A DNA stretch of 64,000 nt from Shinisaurus crocodilurus (GCA_021292165.1 CM037877.1:84909691-84973690), one strand, 5' to 3'; positions 24,301 through 39,030 are shown, counted from the stretch's first letter. Notes: generated from the sequence alone by a model not told the origin. Translations and numbers: made by a program.

Positions 24301-27300
24301 TTGTTTGCCTTGAATTCTCGATCTCAAAACAAAAACAGAGAAACACCTTATATTGTTCACTAGAGATTTTATTTCATTGTATATCTTTTTATGTCTAGTC
24401 TCCATCCCCTGATTCATCTTCACCTCAAGGTGCTGAATCATCAAGTATGCAACATCACCAAGATGTCTGTGGTACGGCAGAAACCCCCACCAGTAAGGAG
24501 GTAGAGTGCTGTATTTCTTAAAGTAGTGGTTTTACTGAAAATATATTTTTCATATTTAGGACTCCTTAACTGTGTTCTGCACATTAAATAATCTGGAAGT
24601 GTTATTTTAGATGTGCATTTGTCATCTGAACCTGATTATTTATGGTATGTTACAGCTTTTTTAAGATTTTGGTAGCAATCTGCAATATTTACACTCACCA
24701 GTAATTTCCATAGACTTGAATGAGCTGATTTAGGAATGCAGCATTTCTATTGTTAGGTGGAGTCATGTTTAATAGACTGAAGCTGTGATCTTGGGTGTAA
24801 GCACCTTTGGCAACACTGCTAATTAGTGTGAAGTAAATGTTCCTAAAATCAGTGTTTCAGAGTTGTTGATACAGTTCTCTTTTAAAACAGCTTTCTTAGG
24901 GCACAAGTGGAAATTGCCTTTTCATGTAGTTCTACTTTCCAAATGTCTTTACATAAAGCAAAGTCCAGTCCTTGTAGGACTGCAATCTACTGTTTGTTTA
25001 TTTATTTGAAATATTTTTATGCCGCTCCTCAGCCAAAAAGGCTCCCAGAGCAGCTTACATATAATCAATTAAACAAGACAGTCCCTTCCCGCAGGCTTAC
25101 AATCTAAAAAAGACATGACACACAAGGAAAAAGGAATAGGGAGGGAAGAAGGGAGGGGAAATTAATTCATTCTGGCAGGGCTGGTGGAATGGCGCTGCAC
25201 TCCCTCTCATCTCCTCTGCACAGCCTGCTGGAATGGCTGCTGGTGGTGACAGTTGAGGGAGGAGCAGCCTTCATGAGGGAGGCCTTTCAGCAGGCCTGTT
25301 AAAATTCATGAGCACTGATTAACTCTGAGAAGCTTTATCTTAATAGGTTAACAATGCATTCTTTATAATATTTGCTTACTAGTAATATTTGATGTGGGGG
25401 GGCAGGGTTGGGTTGGGAGCATTCGCTCCAAAGAGCATATAAGAAGCGAGACTTGCGGTTCCTTAAAGGCAGGAGTGATGAATGATGTTGATTTTTGGGG
25501 ACTCGCTTTGGGTTGGGTGTGATAGAGTAGGAAACTCTCTAGTTTCCTGAAGCACTAAATTGTTTCTACTTCACCTGTCTGGAGCTTGGGCACAGCTATA
25601 GAGAGGCAATCCTTAGCCTAGGGAGCTCTTAGATGAGGCCCAATTGACCAAGAGGCTGAAGGTCTGACAGCCCAATATAATCAAACATGAGTTATCCCCA
25701 TTAAAATCAACAAGACTTGCATTCAGTGGTCCCAGGATTTATTTATTTTTATATATAAATAAAAAATATTTTAAAAAATTAAAATATAAAATAGTAGCAT
25801 TCCTTTTGAGTTCTGCTATGTTTGTCATTTATTACATGGGAAAACCATTTGCTTTTTAAATAACTTGTCAAGAGTTCACGTTGGAGCAGTCAGTACCACA
25901 ATGAAAACAAATCTACAAGAAGATAAGTTTTCCTAAAACCAGGGACACTTACCTCTCAAAATTCATTAACATTTTGGAAATATTTGCTTCTAACCTGATG
26001 CCTAAAATGTACATTAGAAGGTATCTGCCAAACCTAGCAGCCACATTTTGAAAACCACACACAATAACCTTGTTCGCACATAATGCTAACCTATGGCTTA
26101 TTTAACCTAGGGTTTGTTGCCCTAGCCAGGGTTTGTCTGGCAGATGATCGTACAAGCTATGGTTTGCTTTCTTAACCCCTGGGCTATTTGTTTCTCTCTT
26201 CCTTAGCCTGTTCCCTCCTTGTATCCCAAATGCCTTTGTGATGCCGTAGTACTGGCATGTTAGAGCAGTTGGGTTTTTTTTGTTTTTGTTTTTTAATGTT
26301 TTATTTTTAATTTAAAAGACAGAACAAACACCACAAAAACATGTAACATACAAAAAAGAAAAGAAAAAGATAAGGGAAAGAAGGAAGGAAGAAAGACCTA
26401 ACTAAAATGGACTTCCAGTTGGGTTTTTCACCACTCTTGCCCACTGCCTCTGTAGCCTGGCAAAGCAACCCATGAAGAAACCACAGTTCTGGGTTCGCAT
26501 GTAATGACAACCCATGGTTTACAACCCAACAACTAGCCATGGGTTCTCTTTCTGGGTTGTTCGTGGTTGACAAACCATGGTTTGTTAGCACAGCTGGGTT
26601 CACACATCATAACAACCCAGAATTCAACAACCCATGGGTTAAATAAACTATGGGTTAGCGTTTTCTGTGAACCAGGTCTCTAAGTCTATCCAATTGGGAA
26701 GTAGCTTTCTTAAGAATAATTATTGATTAAAAAACACCAGTCACACTTTTGAATCACTTGTGGAGTTTCACACAGTAGATTGACACTGCTTATCACATTG
26801 AGCCATGTGGTGGTATGAACTTGCCTTCAGAGCAGGTATTTCTTTACAAAGCTCCCCCCCCCCCCATTTCTGTCTTTTTTTCTTTCCACAAAAAATCTGT
26901 TAAGGAGGAAAAGATAGAATAGCTGCAGTGTCTTTTGAGTGATAGCGCTAGGAGCCGTCTATCTGGAAGCAGCCAGCATCTCATGCATAAGATCTCTCTC
27001 CAGCCCCTTATATGAGAGAATCCACACAGCCAACCCTGTTGGTTTAGGCAAGAAAAGTTTTGCCTCCACATAATTACTTTTGTGTAATGCGACATGCCTA
27101 AATGGAGGCGGTGTCAGTTAGATTACATAAACATATTTGTAACAAAGAGCGATAGAAATGTGTAAAAACTATTTTCTCTCAAAGGAAAGAATCAAGATTT
27201 ATAGTAATAACAATACCCATAATAATAGCAAAGCTTTTATATCAGTTAATTGAAGACTGCGTACTTTATGCCACTAAGCTTTTCTCAGAAATGCTGCTTG

Positions 27301-30300
27301 TTGTTCCGCTTTATTATCTCTGCCTACTTGAATGCAGAACATAAACCACTTTAATCTGCTCATGGCAACTGGATGAATTATTTAAAAGGATATCAGTGTA
27401 GGAGTATCAAAAATAGAGTCAGGGTAATAGATCAGATGGTCACAAAAGCAGTTTCTCCTGTGAAAATAAATGTCACCATTTCCCCCCAACACTTACCGTA
27501 ATTTTCTGAAATCGTCTTGTCAGCAGGAGGTCTTGCGTTATTGATAGTAACTCTTTTTTCCACTTGGCATTTTTCTCTCGAGTCATGGATCAGTTATGTT
27601 CTTGTTCCATGATACTGTGGTATTGTCATAGCTCTTTTCTTTAAAATTAACCTTTTATCATACAATCAAAATATTTTTAAATGAAAAAACACTATCCAAA
27701 TAAACACAATGACTTGACTGACTTCATTAAATCCTTGTAATACAAGAGCCTACTAAGTATAAATATAGATCCTGTTCTCACCTATATTTTCAAATAGAAG
27801 TAGTTTGCTCAGCAAATAAAATTCACTTGTCAGCAGCACTGCCAGTTTAGGAGTAAAAGTAACTACTGCTGATCGTAGCTGAGAGAGAAATTTAACACCA
27901 CTTCTGGTCAGTTGCAAACTCCAAAGCAGTAGGAGACCATTGAAAAATAGTTCCAGTGGTAATCTGCCAGGGTAAACGCACTGTTTAAATCTCTCTAGAC
28001 ATGTCTTGAAGAAGCAAGTGCTAAATTCAGATTGGCCAGTTTTTAATCAAATTATCTGTCTTGTAGCTTTCTATCACTAATAAGTTTTATGGTGGATTGT
28101 AGGCATTTACAGTGCAATCCTATGCATGTTTAGGTGGCAGTAAGTCCCATTGTGTTCAGTGGGGCTTACTCCTTTCTTTAGTTTGTTTAGGGTTACAGCC
28201 TGAGTCCAGTACAGATTATTAAAAGTACGGTATATCAAAACTTCAACAAAGAGAGATTAGTGACACACGAGTGGGCCTATAAGTGTATGTCTAAGACCTT
28301 TAGCACACTGCTGGATGTTTACAACTTGGAGTTCTATGCCACTGTTTTTGTTCATAACACAGGGCTGGATCCAGATTTAGATGTGTGCAACCGGGCTGGC
28401 GGAAGTGGACTTCCCCACCCCTCCAGCCCCTGGATAATGCTACAGAGAAGGTTGGGGAACCCTACTAAATAGGGTGAGCTGTGGTGCAGGAGTGGGAGGG
28501 GGGTTCCCCGCAGATCAGGCGGAGATACCATCTGTGAATGGAGCCCTTCCGTCTACAGAAAGCAGATCCTGGATCCAACCCATAGTGTGTGTTGGTAACG
28601 TTTTTGCACTTGTAAAACCTGCCATTCTTAATGAAGGCATTCTGGAAATGCCTTATTGATGTTAATTGTGCACACTACACTCCAGGATAACTTCTTAATA
28701 ATTAACTGATACTTTGAAACATTTATAAATATTTCTTAATAAGCTGTCCTTAGAGATTGGGTAACAACTGTCATTGTGTGATGAATAACTTTGCCAGTTC
28801 TGCATGAAAGGCTCTTTAATGCATACCTCAGCATGCTTAGCTTGGTTTGATATCCTGTTTGTCTTAATTACAGTCAAGAAAAAGCTTGGCTTCTTTCCCA
28901 ACTTATGTTGAAGGTAAGCTGTCAAACCTACCTTTTTAAAAAAAAAAAAAAGTTTTAAAAATCTTTTGATATAAGTATAAAGTGGGACAAAAGTTGATTA
29001 AGTATAGAAATTTTTAGATTTATAGATTATCCCATTTCATATAATCTGTTCATTAATTTCCCAGAGTGAGTGTTCTCTGAGACCTGGTCTTTCACATAGA
29101 GCAGAATGAAGTGGTAGAATCCTGAAGGAGAAGAATGGACCCACTTCAGACTGCAGATTGGGGGATGCCATCATTGAACATTTTAAAACAAAAACTCCCT
29201 GCAAGATTAAAAAGAAAAAAAGAGAGAGAGAAACAACAACCATGGCACATCAGAGAGAAGCTTCTAGCCCTGCTAGTTCCTTTTGCATCTGCCGCAGTTC
29301 CAATTTGGATCCCCCACCCACAGCTGATGCTTGCCCCAGGAGGAAAATTCCCATTGGCCTGATGCCTGATGCAAACAGCAACATGAGGGAATCTTGGACT
29401 GGGACTGTGGCAGAGCCAGTGTTAAAGCCCTCTCCTCCCATGCTGCGATCCTGGGACGTATTGCCCAACTCCCCTCTGGTTGCCACTTAGTAGAGAAAAA
29501 GCAAGCAGACAAGGCAATCACAGGATGGATGCCACTTCTAATTTGGCCCACGTAAAGCAGGCCAAAGGGTAGCCCCATCAAATCTTTTAAGTCTAGTGTA
29601 AGTCTTGCTGTCCCTAGGCCAGATGTAGCCAGAAGAAGTCTGGCCCCCGTTTACATCTTCTGCTTTAGGCTGGTGTATATTCAGTGAGTTGCTGCTAGTT
29701 CAGAAGTTATAGTGGTGTCAACAGGTGCCTCGTGCTTAGTGATTGGCTGGAAAACAATTGGGGCTTGTTGGCTCTGGTGCCACTGAGGTCAGCTTTCGAT
29801 TGGCACACAGGCCAGTGTGTTTACCACCTGGGGGATTAATATGTGAGATGGTACTTATGTGAAATAAGGATTTATAAAATAACACACCGAAGTTTTTTTT
29901 TAAAAGGAAATATGAAACCATACGATCATTTTTATTTAAATGTGGCTTAGAGGGCATATGCATTTTCAGGCTTGAGGCATACTGTTTTGTAACTCCAGCC
30001 ATACCTAAGTATACCTGTAAGTATTTGCTTTTTGTTTTTTGAGGTTAAAATTACTAGTAGCTCCCTTACCAAAATATATGTTTGTTGTCTAAATCAAATT
30101 TCAGGCATGTACATGGTGCCATTAATCCAAATTAGCTAACATGCCTCTATTGATGCACTAGATCAAAAGCGGGCTGGTACTTGAAAGCATTTTCAAAGCA
30201 GGTTTGTTCATGCATGCTGAGAATCAGCTTTGAAACCAATAGTAATGAGTAATAATATTGTCTGCATGGTTTTGGCTGTGTGAACTAAATTCTTTTCAGA

Positions 30301-33300
30301 CTTAGTTTGTGAACAAGCTCTTTGGTTTTTTAGATAAAGCCATCATCCTTCAGTTGGATAACCAGAAATTGGCACAAAAATAGCTAATTACTTAAAGAGC
30401 ACTTAGATCTTTCCTTGCTTTGGTTTATGTAATTATACACTTTGGATAGATGGCTGAATGGGTCAGTTACATTTATATGTCACGATTTCTTCAAGGAGGT
30501 TAAATGGTGTCCATAGTTCTAGTTCACCCGCTGCCCCCCCCCATTTTATCCTCACAACCCTATGAGGTAGATTAGGCTAAGATAGTGACTGGTCCAAGTG
30601 AGCTTCATGGTTGAGCGGGGATTTGAACCTGGGTCTTCCCAGTCCTACATTCTAACCCAGCCTTCCCCAACCTGGTTCCCCCCAGATGTTTTGGACTACA
30701 ACTCCATCTGTTCTAGCCAGCATGGCCAATGGTCAGGGATGATGGGAATTGTAACCCAAAACATTGGGAGTACACCAGCTTGGGGAAGGCTGCTCTCTAC
30801 ACTATACTGGCTCTTGTTCAGAACATTCTTCAGAAAGTCCTGATGGCTCTCTATAAAAAATGGCTAACTTATGCTAGGATCCACAGCTTCATAAGCCAAC
30901 CATAAATTGGCTTAGGTTGCAGTCCTATACTTTCTTAGTAGAAAATAAATCCCATTCAGCTCACTGGGACTTGCTTCTATGAAAAGATGCATAGGATTGG
31001 ACTGCCATTTACGGACTGTTATGTCTTAAGGTGTAATCCTATGCATGTTTAGACAGAAAAAAAGGCCTACAACTCCAAGCATGCCCCAGCCAGCATTTGA
31101 AGAAAATTGTATTGAAGAAGAACAGTTCTATCTTTTACTTATTATACCCAATCCTTTTGGCCTTTGATTTTTTTTCTGAATAACACTTTGTTATCATCTG
31201 ACAAAATTAGTGCATTCATACTAGTGTGATACTGTATATTTCTTCATGATCTTAACAACAGACTAACATTTAAAATATGAACATATTTACAGTAAGGTAG
31301 ACTTTCACATTTGAATTCTATCTTTCAAATGATTTGAATTCATAATTTTCTTTCTTGGACATTAATATTAGTGGTAGTAGTGGTAGTAGTAGTAGTAGTT
31401 TTTACATTTCTATACTGCCCAATAGCCAAAGCTCTCTGGGCAGTTTACAAAAGATTATGCAACCAGTTACCAGAACCTGCTTTTTACGTTCACAAAATCA
31501 TATTTGTAAATATATTCTCAAAGAGGAAAGTTGCATTATATTTTGGATAATCAGACTGGAATGCTGCAGATAAAAAGGCTAACCTCCCAAATAAAGGTTA
31601 CACAGGCATGGGAAAAAACTAGGTGAACAGCCAGAGTTCTGTGGATCCTGATTATATTTGAGTATAATGTCATCTTTTTATCAGCACCGCCCCACTCCTT
31701 CCACTTCCATTGAGGTCAACAGAAACAAATGAACTCACTTTACTCTCCAAGTTAAGCTATGCAATACATTAGCTGGCAAGTTCTACTTCCTTCTTCCAGT
31801 CCCCTTTTCAGGACTATATGGCTGAACTGAAATTCTCTCTGTCCAAAGAGGGATAAGTACACTGTATTATTATTTTCCCTTTGTGTAAAACTGTATGTTC
31901 CTCATAGCAGCAACCCAGTTAATTCACTTGTTAAGAAGCAAAACAAATCACCTGCCACATAATTTTAGAAAATTGTCATAGCCTTGGAGGTCAAAGGGGC
32001 TAAATTGATTTAAAGCTAAGTAGTGACTTCAGAGGATATGGATAGTGTGTGCCCTTTAGGATCTGTGAGTCAAATGCAACAGTTGCTACTTTGCAAGGGA
32101 GGCGGGGCAGTGAGGTTGGGTTAATGTTTTTCCAGGGTTGGGCCTACTAGGTGCATCTGTGGGCTTACCTGCTAAGTGCCTGACATAGAATTGGACATTA
32201 TCTAAATCTCAGTGCCTAGCCTTCATTCTTGCAGAGAAGCACTTGGGAACATGAGCAATGTCTGGGAAATGAGACATTATCTCCACAAGGAGGCTGGACA
32301 GGGCTTCTGTTGGTCAAGGTGTAGGGCCTCTAGGCCTCACAGTTGCTCAGCGGTTGGTGACTGCAAGCAAAGGCCAGCCCATAGTGTCTGATAGCTGCTT
32401 CAGACCAAGAAAAGGTGTGGTGTGTATCTTCACCACAGCTTTTTGCAGGCTACTAGCCCTGTTTAAAAAGCAGCATTTGCAGTAATGGGTACAAATCTTA
32501 ATCAGGCTCGAGTTTCCCTCATGGCCACCTCACACTGAGGTGGCTGTGAGAATGGAACCCATCACGCCCTCTTCCCAACCACTGAAGCCTCCACAACAGT
32601 GGTGTAGTGAAGCCAGGGTTCACAGGGTCAAAGTGCTGGGACTTTTTTATTATTATTAGCAGGGATGATTACATCACCTGCCACCTCCCTCAGACTTCTC
32701 TGTTCCCTCTGAGCTTAGCTGCAATCCTCACAGTAGCTGGAGGAAATGGATTTTCTTCCTGATGCTGAGAAAATAAGCTCCTGGAAAATCTTGAGCTAGT
32801 GGTCCTGTGCTGTTTGGGGACATGTTGTGTCCCTCTCTTTCCCTTTCCTATGCAGTCTCAGGCCTTGCCAGCCAAAGTCCAATATGCGAACCACTACACT
32901 GTCCTTTGGCAGCTCACTTTTCTGTGATTATCGACTGATCCTAATAAATTGGGTATTATGCTAAGTACTGCTGCTCTTTGGAGGGGAGGGGGGTACACAC
33001 ACACAGACAGACAGACAGACAGACAGATAGACAGATAGATGATAGATAGATAATCAACAGAGCTATCTGAATTTTGGATCTCCTTGGGGGCATGGCTGTG
33101 GGGGCTGTCATGATGAGTGCCTGCACTTCAAAATTTACCACTGCTCCACAACTTATCTTCTCTTCCTTTTCTCTCCTCACCAGCCACTAATTTAAAAAAG
33201 CTGAATCTTGGAAGCAGGATACACTGTACAGAGTAAGCTAATATATGGAGATTTATTTAATTTCCATAATTTCCTTGTTGCACACAGCATTGATTATGCC

Positions 33301-36300
33301 ATTCTGCACCTCCCTGTTTTTAGGCTTTAGATAACTGTGACATTAGATAACCATGGCCAAAGAGTGAAGGGCAGCACTAGGGTGGGAACATGTGAGTGCT
33401 TTGTGCCTTTCTGAAAAGGAAAGGGAAAAATCCATTCAGGTTATTTTGCTTCAGGGTGAACTTTTGTCTCAACATAACAGGAGAATGTAAGAGTCAGATT
33501 GGATTACCAAGTGCAGTCTCTGCAGCAGGGAGGCTGGTCCTTCTTTGTCTCCTCTAATTGTATCTGATCTTTTGCTATCAGGATGAATTTCAGCTACTCC
33601 AAAACTGCAATTGCAGCCTTCACACACTGGCACTAGTAGTGGTGTATTCTGTCTCTTTCCCATTAGTAACATAATTTTGCTCCATAATTCAATTTTTCTG
33701 TACTGCAGTTCCTGGGCCTTGCGATCCTGAAGATTTAATCGATGGAATCATATTTGCTGCCAATTACCTTGGCTCTACTCAGCTTCTTTCGGACAAAACT
33801 CCATCCAAGAATGTGAGAATGATGCAGGCTCAGGAAGCTGTGAGCAGAATCAAGGTGAGGAATTTCTCTTGCTGTCTGCCTCTGTGGATATTTCAAAGCT
33901 CAGCTGTGAATGATGCATGTCTAACCTCCCTTCTGAATGATACTCCGGTAGTAATTTTGTGATTGACCGCAGAAAGTCATCAGGTATGATAGGTCATTTA
34001 TTCATATACAGTTTGCTTTTTTCATGCTCTGTGGGTGAAATAGTACAATTTTGGAATTTATTATTACATTGCTTGTAATGTATGGATAAAAGGGGTTCCG
34101 GGGGAAATTAAGGGTAGGATCCCTTGGTGTTGCAGCGCTAACACTAATAACATGTGCTTGTATAAATCAACACTAGCATAGTATCATTAGCATTGCAACA
34201 TCATTGGATCCTACCCTGTTATGTTTACACTTCTTCTAAACACTTCATGGATCATCCAGTCCATCTGCTGCGTGCAGAAATGCATGCATGCATACAGTGC
34301 TGTACGCACACCTCTGTGCACATGGGAAAGGCCAGTGGTGGAGGGGGTGGAGGGGAAAATGTGGTGGGAGACTGGATCCATCTCCTTACTATTTTAACAT
34401 CTGGACAACGTTATGTTGCATTTGATCCAGCTGTTGTTGGAAAACAATCCTATACATGTTTAGACAGAAAAAAGCCTACAACTCCCAGAATGCTGCAGCC
34501 AGCTAAGCTGGCTGGGGCATTCTGGAAGTTCTAGGCCAACATGTATAAGTTTGTGCCTTAACTTGTAGAAGAGTCAAATTTGTTTAGAGACCACATGCAA
34601 CGGAAGTCTTAGTTACAGCAAGACAACTGTTGCTTGCACCACCACCACCTAAAACATCCATAAAGGAGTGGACTGTGATGGCTCATGTATGGACTGGTCA
34701 GCTGAAGCCAAGCTAACTGACCAGAACTAAAACTGCACTCCAGTTTAACTCATTTGTGAATCAGGCTGTTGGTCTCCATAAGTTAATTCATGTTCATATG
34801 TATGTATGTATGTCACTGATTTAGTGGCTCATGATTTAAAGGTGAAGTGGCATCACCCCTGACAATGCACAGCTTCCCCCAGCTGCTTGTCACATCATGA
34901 TTAAGTGAAACTGCACATTACAGGAGAGACAGGAAAATACAACACAGGGAGGAGTTTTCAGCAGTTCCCAATGGGAGTTGCTGGTGAATTAGACATTATC
35001 AGTAATTTCATAAGCTGGGTCCCAATGTAGAGCTGGGTTGCAAGAGTTCACATTGCCTACTCATTGAGACACCAAAGGTCATTATCAGTTTATAAAATGA
35101 GAGGGTTATACTGTATACATTTTTTAAAAAAGATAGGCTACTCCAGCATTCTCATTCCCTTCAATGGGAGGGAGCAGCTCCGTGAACATAAATGTATGTT
35201 CATGTGAATCTGCTCCCTCTATTGATGTTACTGGAGAAGCACTTGTGTGTGTGTATTCTAAATGGTGTGCACATCAGAACTCCTGTGCACGAAAGGAGTG
35301 GATGGATATGAATTAAAATGTCCTCTTTGATATACTTCTATTCATATCTACACCTTTGTATACCTTCCATGGTATGCCTTGTCCTCCTACAGAATCGGTC
35401 CTCCTGGATTTGGCCGGATACCCTAGTCAGCCCCTCCCCTCCTTTCCTTGGGTGAATAGAAACTCTTAACTGGCTGTTGATCTGCATTTCAGCATAAACA
35501 GATCCTGTATAACTGTATGATAGGTAGGGAACTAGAGACATCTCTTTCTAGCTGAAATGTTCCCCCCATTTTTATTTATTAAACATCTTTATATCCCACC
35601 CTTCTATGGCATTTGCAGTGCTCAGGACAACTTACAATAATAATCCCCCCCTTCCCCCCATAACTGGCACATAGATTCATAGATCATAGAGTTGGAAGGA
35701 GCCTACAAGGCTATCGAGTCCAACCCCCTGCTCAATGCAGGAAACTAGAGGAGGGGTCTCCCATCCAAGTAATAACCAGGCCTGACCCTGCTTAGCTTTC
35801 CACACTCAGACAAGCTGAGCCAGCATAAGCCACAGGCCTGTTCTTCCTTGAAGCTCAGGAAACATTCTTGATTGCAGGGAAGCTGTGAGGACGTAAAACA
35901 AAAAACCCTTATGTTTAGAAATTGTTAAAGTAAAGTCTTGTTTATAGTATTTTTATTTAATATGCCTTTTACTATTCAGAATAATATCTCAATCTTACAG
36001 GCAACTTAACACAGAGACTTGCATAAGAATGAGGGCTTGCGGAGGGGGTGGGGGTGGGCTCCAACAGTCTCCTCATTTACAAAATAGTCCCACAGATGAC
36101 ATTTGCAGATCTCAGTTCCAGTTTCAGTTCAAGGACTGGTGCTGTGTGCAGTGTTTCTGCTGATGCTTTGTGTGGTTGAAAGCAAAACATGAGTTGCTGT
36201 GTATTAAATGTCTCTTTCTCCAGTCCCAAATAGCTGCTATTATTTATACTGGATAGCTTGAGCCAATAGACTAGATAACTTGAGCCTATGACCAGCTGGC

Positions 36301-39030
36301 ATTGCTCATAGGCACACTGCTATCCCCTGTCTGGAACAGTCTTGTAGCCACGACCTCATAGAAGAAGTAATGGACAGTAATAATGAGATTCTCCTTGCAA
36401 CAGGAGGGAGGAATCTACATGGCAAACCACCCAGCTGAGGATGTTTCAAGCAGCCTCCAGATAAATAGGGCCCAATTATTTTTATGGGGCTTATTTCTAA
36501 GTAACATGTTTAGCTAAGGTCGATTTTAGCTATGTCAAAGTATTAGGGCTGGATTGCTTTTCTCACTTCTACTGATTTAACAAACAACGTTTCTTATGTC
36601 TTCAATATAGCAACAGCCAAATTCGTCTTTTAGCACAATCATCCTTTCTCCTGACAGCAGAATCTCCTTTATACTGAGATAGCCGGTCTTTTTTTTTTTT
36701 TTTTTTTAAACCTAATTAACAGGGGAAATGTTTTCCTTTTTCTGTCTGTCTATCTCTCTCAATCTGAATGTCTTGTACAGGCTTACTTTATAAAATCTAA
36801 TCTACTGTGTGGCCTTTAAAATATAAAACAGAACTGAAATTTGACTAGGACTGGTAGTCACAATTCTGATGTTGTAGATCCCTGCTTGACTTGGAGTCTC
36901 TGCAAGTTCTCTCTAACCATTCTCCTGTCTCTGTTTATTCCATGCTAAGCAGATGGCCCAGAAATTAGCCAAAAGCAGAAAGAAGGTGCAGTACAACCTC
37001 ATCAGCTTGATGTTTTGCCTGTTTTTTGTTCTGTTTCATTTTTTTGCATTTTTCTTTTAAGTTTCCCAATTAAAAAAGAAATCTGTATCCAGCAAGCTTT
37101 TCTTCAAATTTGTTTGAACAACCATATGTTGACACTTCTCAGATAACCGGTTGCCTGGTTTGCTCTTCTTTGTTGCTTGCCATTAGCCATTTCATGTTAG
37201 ATGAATAATAGGATAATGAACAGATTAACCAGATAAAATGTAGACTATTCCCAGAAGTTTTTTTCCAATATACAGCTGATTGATATATTATAAATATATA
37301 ATAATTATATTAAATGGTACTCTTTTTTTAAAAAATGTGCATTTTCTCTTTAACTTTTATTGAAAAAAATGTTTCATTTGATTTATGGATGTATCAAATT
37401 GCTGGATGCGAAAAAGAAAAGCTTACTTGTATACACAAAATTACATCCTAAGATTACTAAACACATATCAGTCTGGGATTTTAATGGAATTTTTTGGTGC
37501 TCCTTTATAAAAAATTGACCAAGCTTTATTGTACAAATTTGTGCTCTTAAATGTTCAGACTTTGGTTAGTGCTGTAATTACTTCTATTGCTGACCATAGT
37601 GGCCCTTGAACCAGAATTGCATGGTCAAGTCTTTAATCTCTCCCAGGATTATTTATTATTTGTGGATGTTAGGGAGTGGGATTTGTATACCATTTTTGCA
37701 GTTCTTGTGGCTTGCTCTTATCAGAACCTTCAAGATAAAAATGGACCTTAAGTTGTTCATACCAAAATAAATAAAGATAAAGGAGAGTGTTTCAAGTGAC
37801 ACGTGTGAAAAGGAGGGGTCTTTAGATTATCACCAAATACAATGATGCAACCCTGCTTCTATGAACACTTTTCTCCCTGGCATGAAAGGGGAATAAGTGA
37901 TGGGCACATGTGCATTATTAGCTTGCCTTCCTCGCTTCCCCCGGGTAGCAAGGACAGTATGATCTAGGATGATACCACAGGTGCATGTGTATCCAGGCTC
38001 TCCTTAAATGCACTAACTATACCTTAATTCAGCCTTCTCCAACCTGGTGTCCTCCATGTGTTGGACTACAACTCCCAGCATGTCCCAGCTTCCCTGTGGG
38101 GCATGCTGGGAGTTGTAGTCCACATCTGGAGGGCACCAGGTTGAGGAAGGATGTCCTAATTGAAAGAGGGTTATTCTTAGCTGGTTTAGGGAGATCTCAG
38201 GTCTGCCGAAAGGAAAGAAGAGAAGGGAAAGTGTGTTTGAGCTCCACTCTCTAACTTCCCTTTCATACTGGAAAGAAAAAGGTTTACATGAAGCTGGATC
38301 ATGGCCAAGCAGTTTGAGAGGATTAACCATTTTGTGCACAGTGCTGAGCTCTAACTCACATTTCATACCTATATAGTTTCCATACCTTTATGCTTATTAT
38401 TAGCTTCTGCCGTCTAATACTACATTTTGCATTGCTGTCCTGGTGACTATGTCTTAATGCTCTTTTGTTTTGTGACCTAACACATTCTATTTAAGGTAAG
38501 GCTTCTCCTCAAAGTCTTTTCTTTTTTCCCCTCATTTTTTTTTGGAATAATTAAAACCAACTTTAATTGCAGGCTCCCGAAGGTGAATCTCAGCCCATGA
38601 CAGAAGTCGACCTCTTCATCTCAACGCAGAGAATAAAAGTGCTGAATGCGGACACTCAGGTACAGCAAATCCTGACTATAACTGGGCAATGTTATTATAT
38701 CATGGATTCATCCCCTGTCTATATATTTCAATTCGTATCTTGCCTTAACCTGTAAGTAACATCTTTTAGATCAGGGCTCTCCAACCTTGGGTCCCCAGGT
38801 GTTGCTGGCCTACAGCTCCCAGCATACCCGGACAGCATAGCTAATGGCAAGGAATTCTGGGAGCTGTAGTCCAGCAACATCTGGGGACCCAAGGTTGGAG
38901 AGCCCTGCTCTAGATCATTAGTAAGAAGGCAAAATGAGGCAGTGTTGTTTTATTTTACTTTGTGATCTTCCTCCTCTTGTTCATATGATATCTTGATTTT
39001 TAAGTTTTGTACTGTTTTTAATTGTGTTTT

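Larger units (their letters stand above)
18369..24398 (+). other. APBA1: APBA1 intron after coding exon 1
   Basis: A 6.0-kb GT-AG intron. Contents: TC/CCCT low complexity at 19050-19085, LINE fragment 19235-19780, short MITEs at 22419, 23612 and 24011, a LINE tail at 23150-23225 and an (AC)n tract near 21918-21945. The rest (18400-19040, 19800-22400) shows no structure I can name. Confidence 0.9.
24501..28873 (+). other. APBA1: APBA1 intron after coding exon 2
   Basis: A 4.4-kb intron. It holds an inverted LINE tail (24985-25110), the nested DNA element at 26067-26677, a poly-C run at 26856-26869 and MITEs at 28112 and 28362. 25150-26060 and 26870-28100 hold nothing I can name. Confidence 0.9.
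28914..33708 (+). other. APBA1: APBA1 intron after coding exon 3
   Basis: A 4.8-kb intron. It holds an inverted SINE (30480-30657), MITEs at 30658, 30917 and 31032, a LINE tail (31365-31455) and a tetranucleotide tract at 33000-33050. 29120-29600 has an unexplained 110-codon open frame (29158-29490). 31700-32990 and 33060-33700 show nothing I can name. Confidence 0.9.
33855..36952 (+). other. APBA1: APBA1 intron after coding exon 4
   Basis: A 3.1-kb intron. It contains a MITE (34441), an inverted LINE tail (35568-35645), a 5S SINE (35676), a G-rich tract at 36039-36060 (GGAGGGGGTGGGGGTGGG) and a poly-T run at 36690-36707. The remaining sequence is unassigned. Confidence 0.9.
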
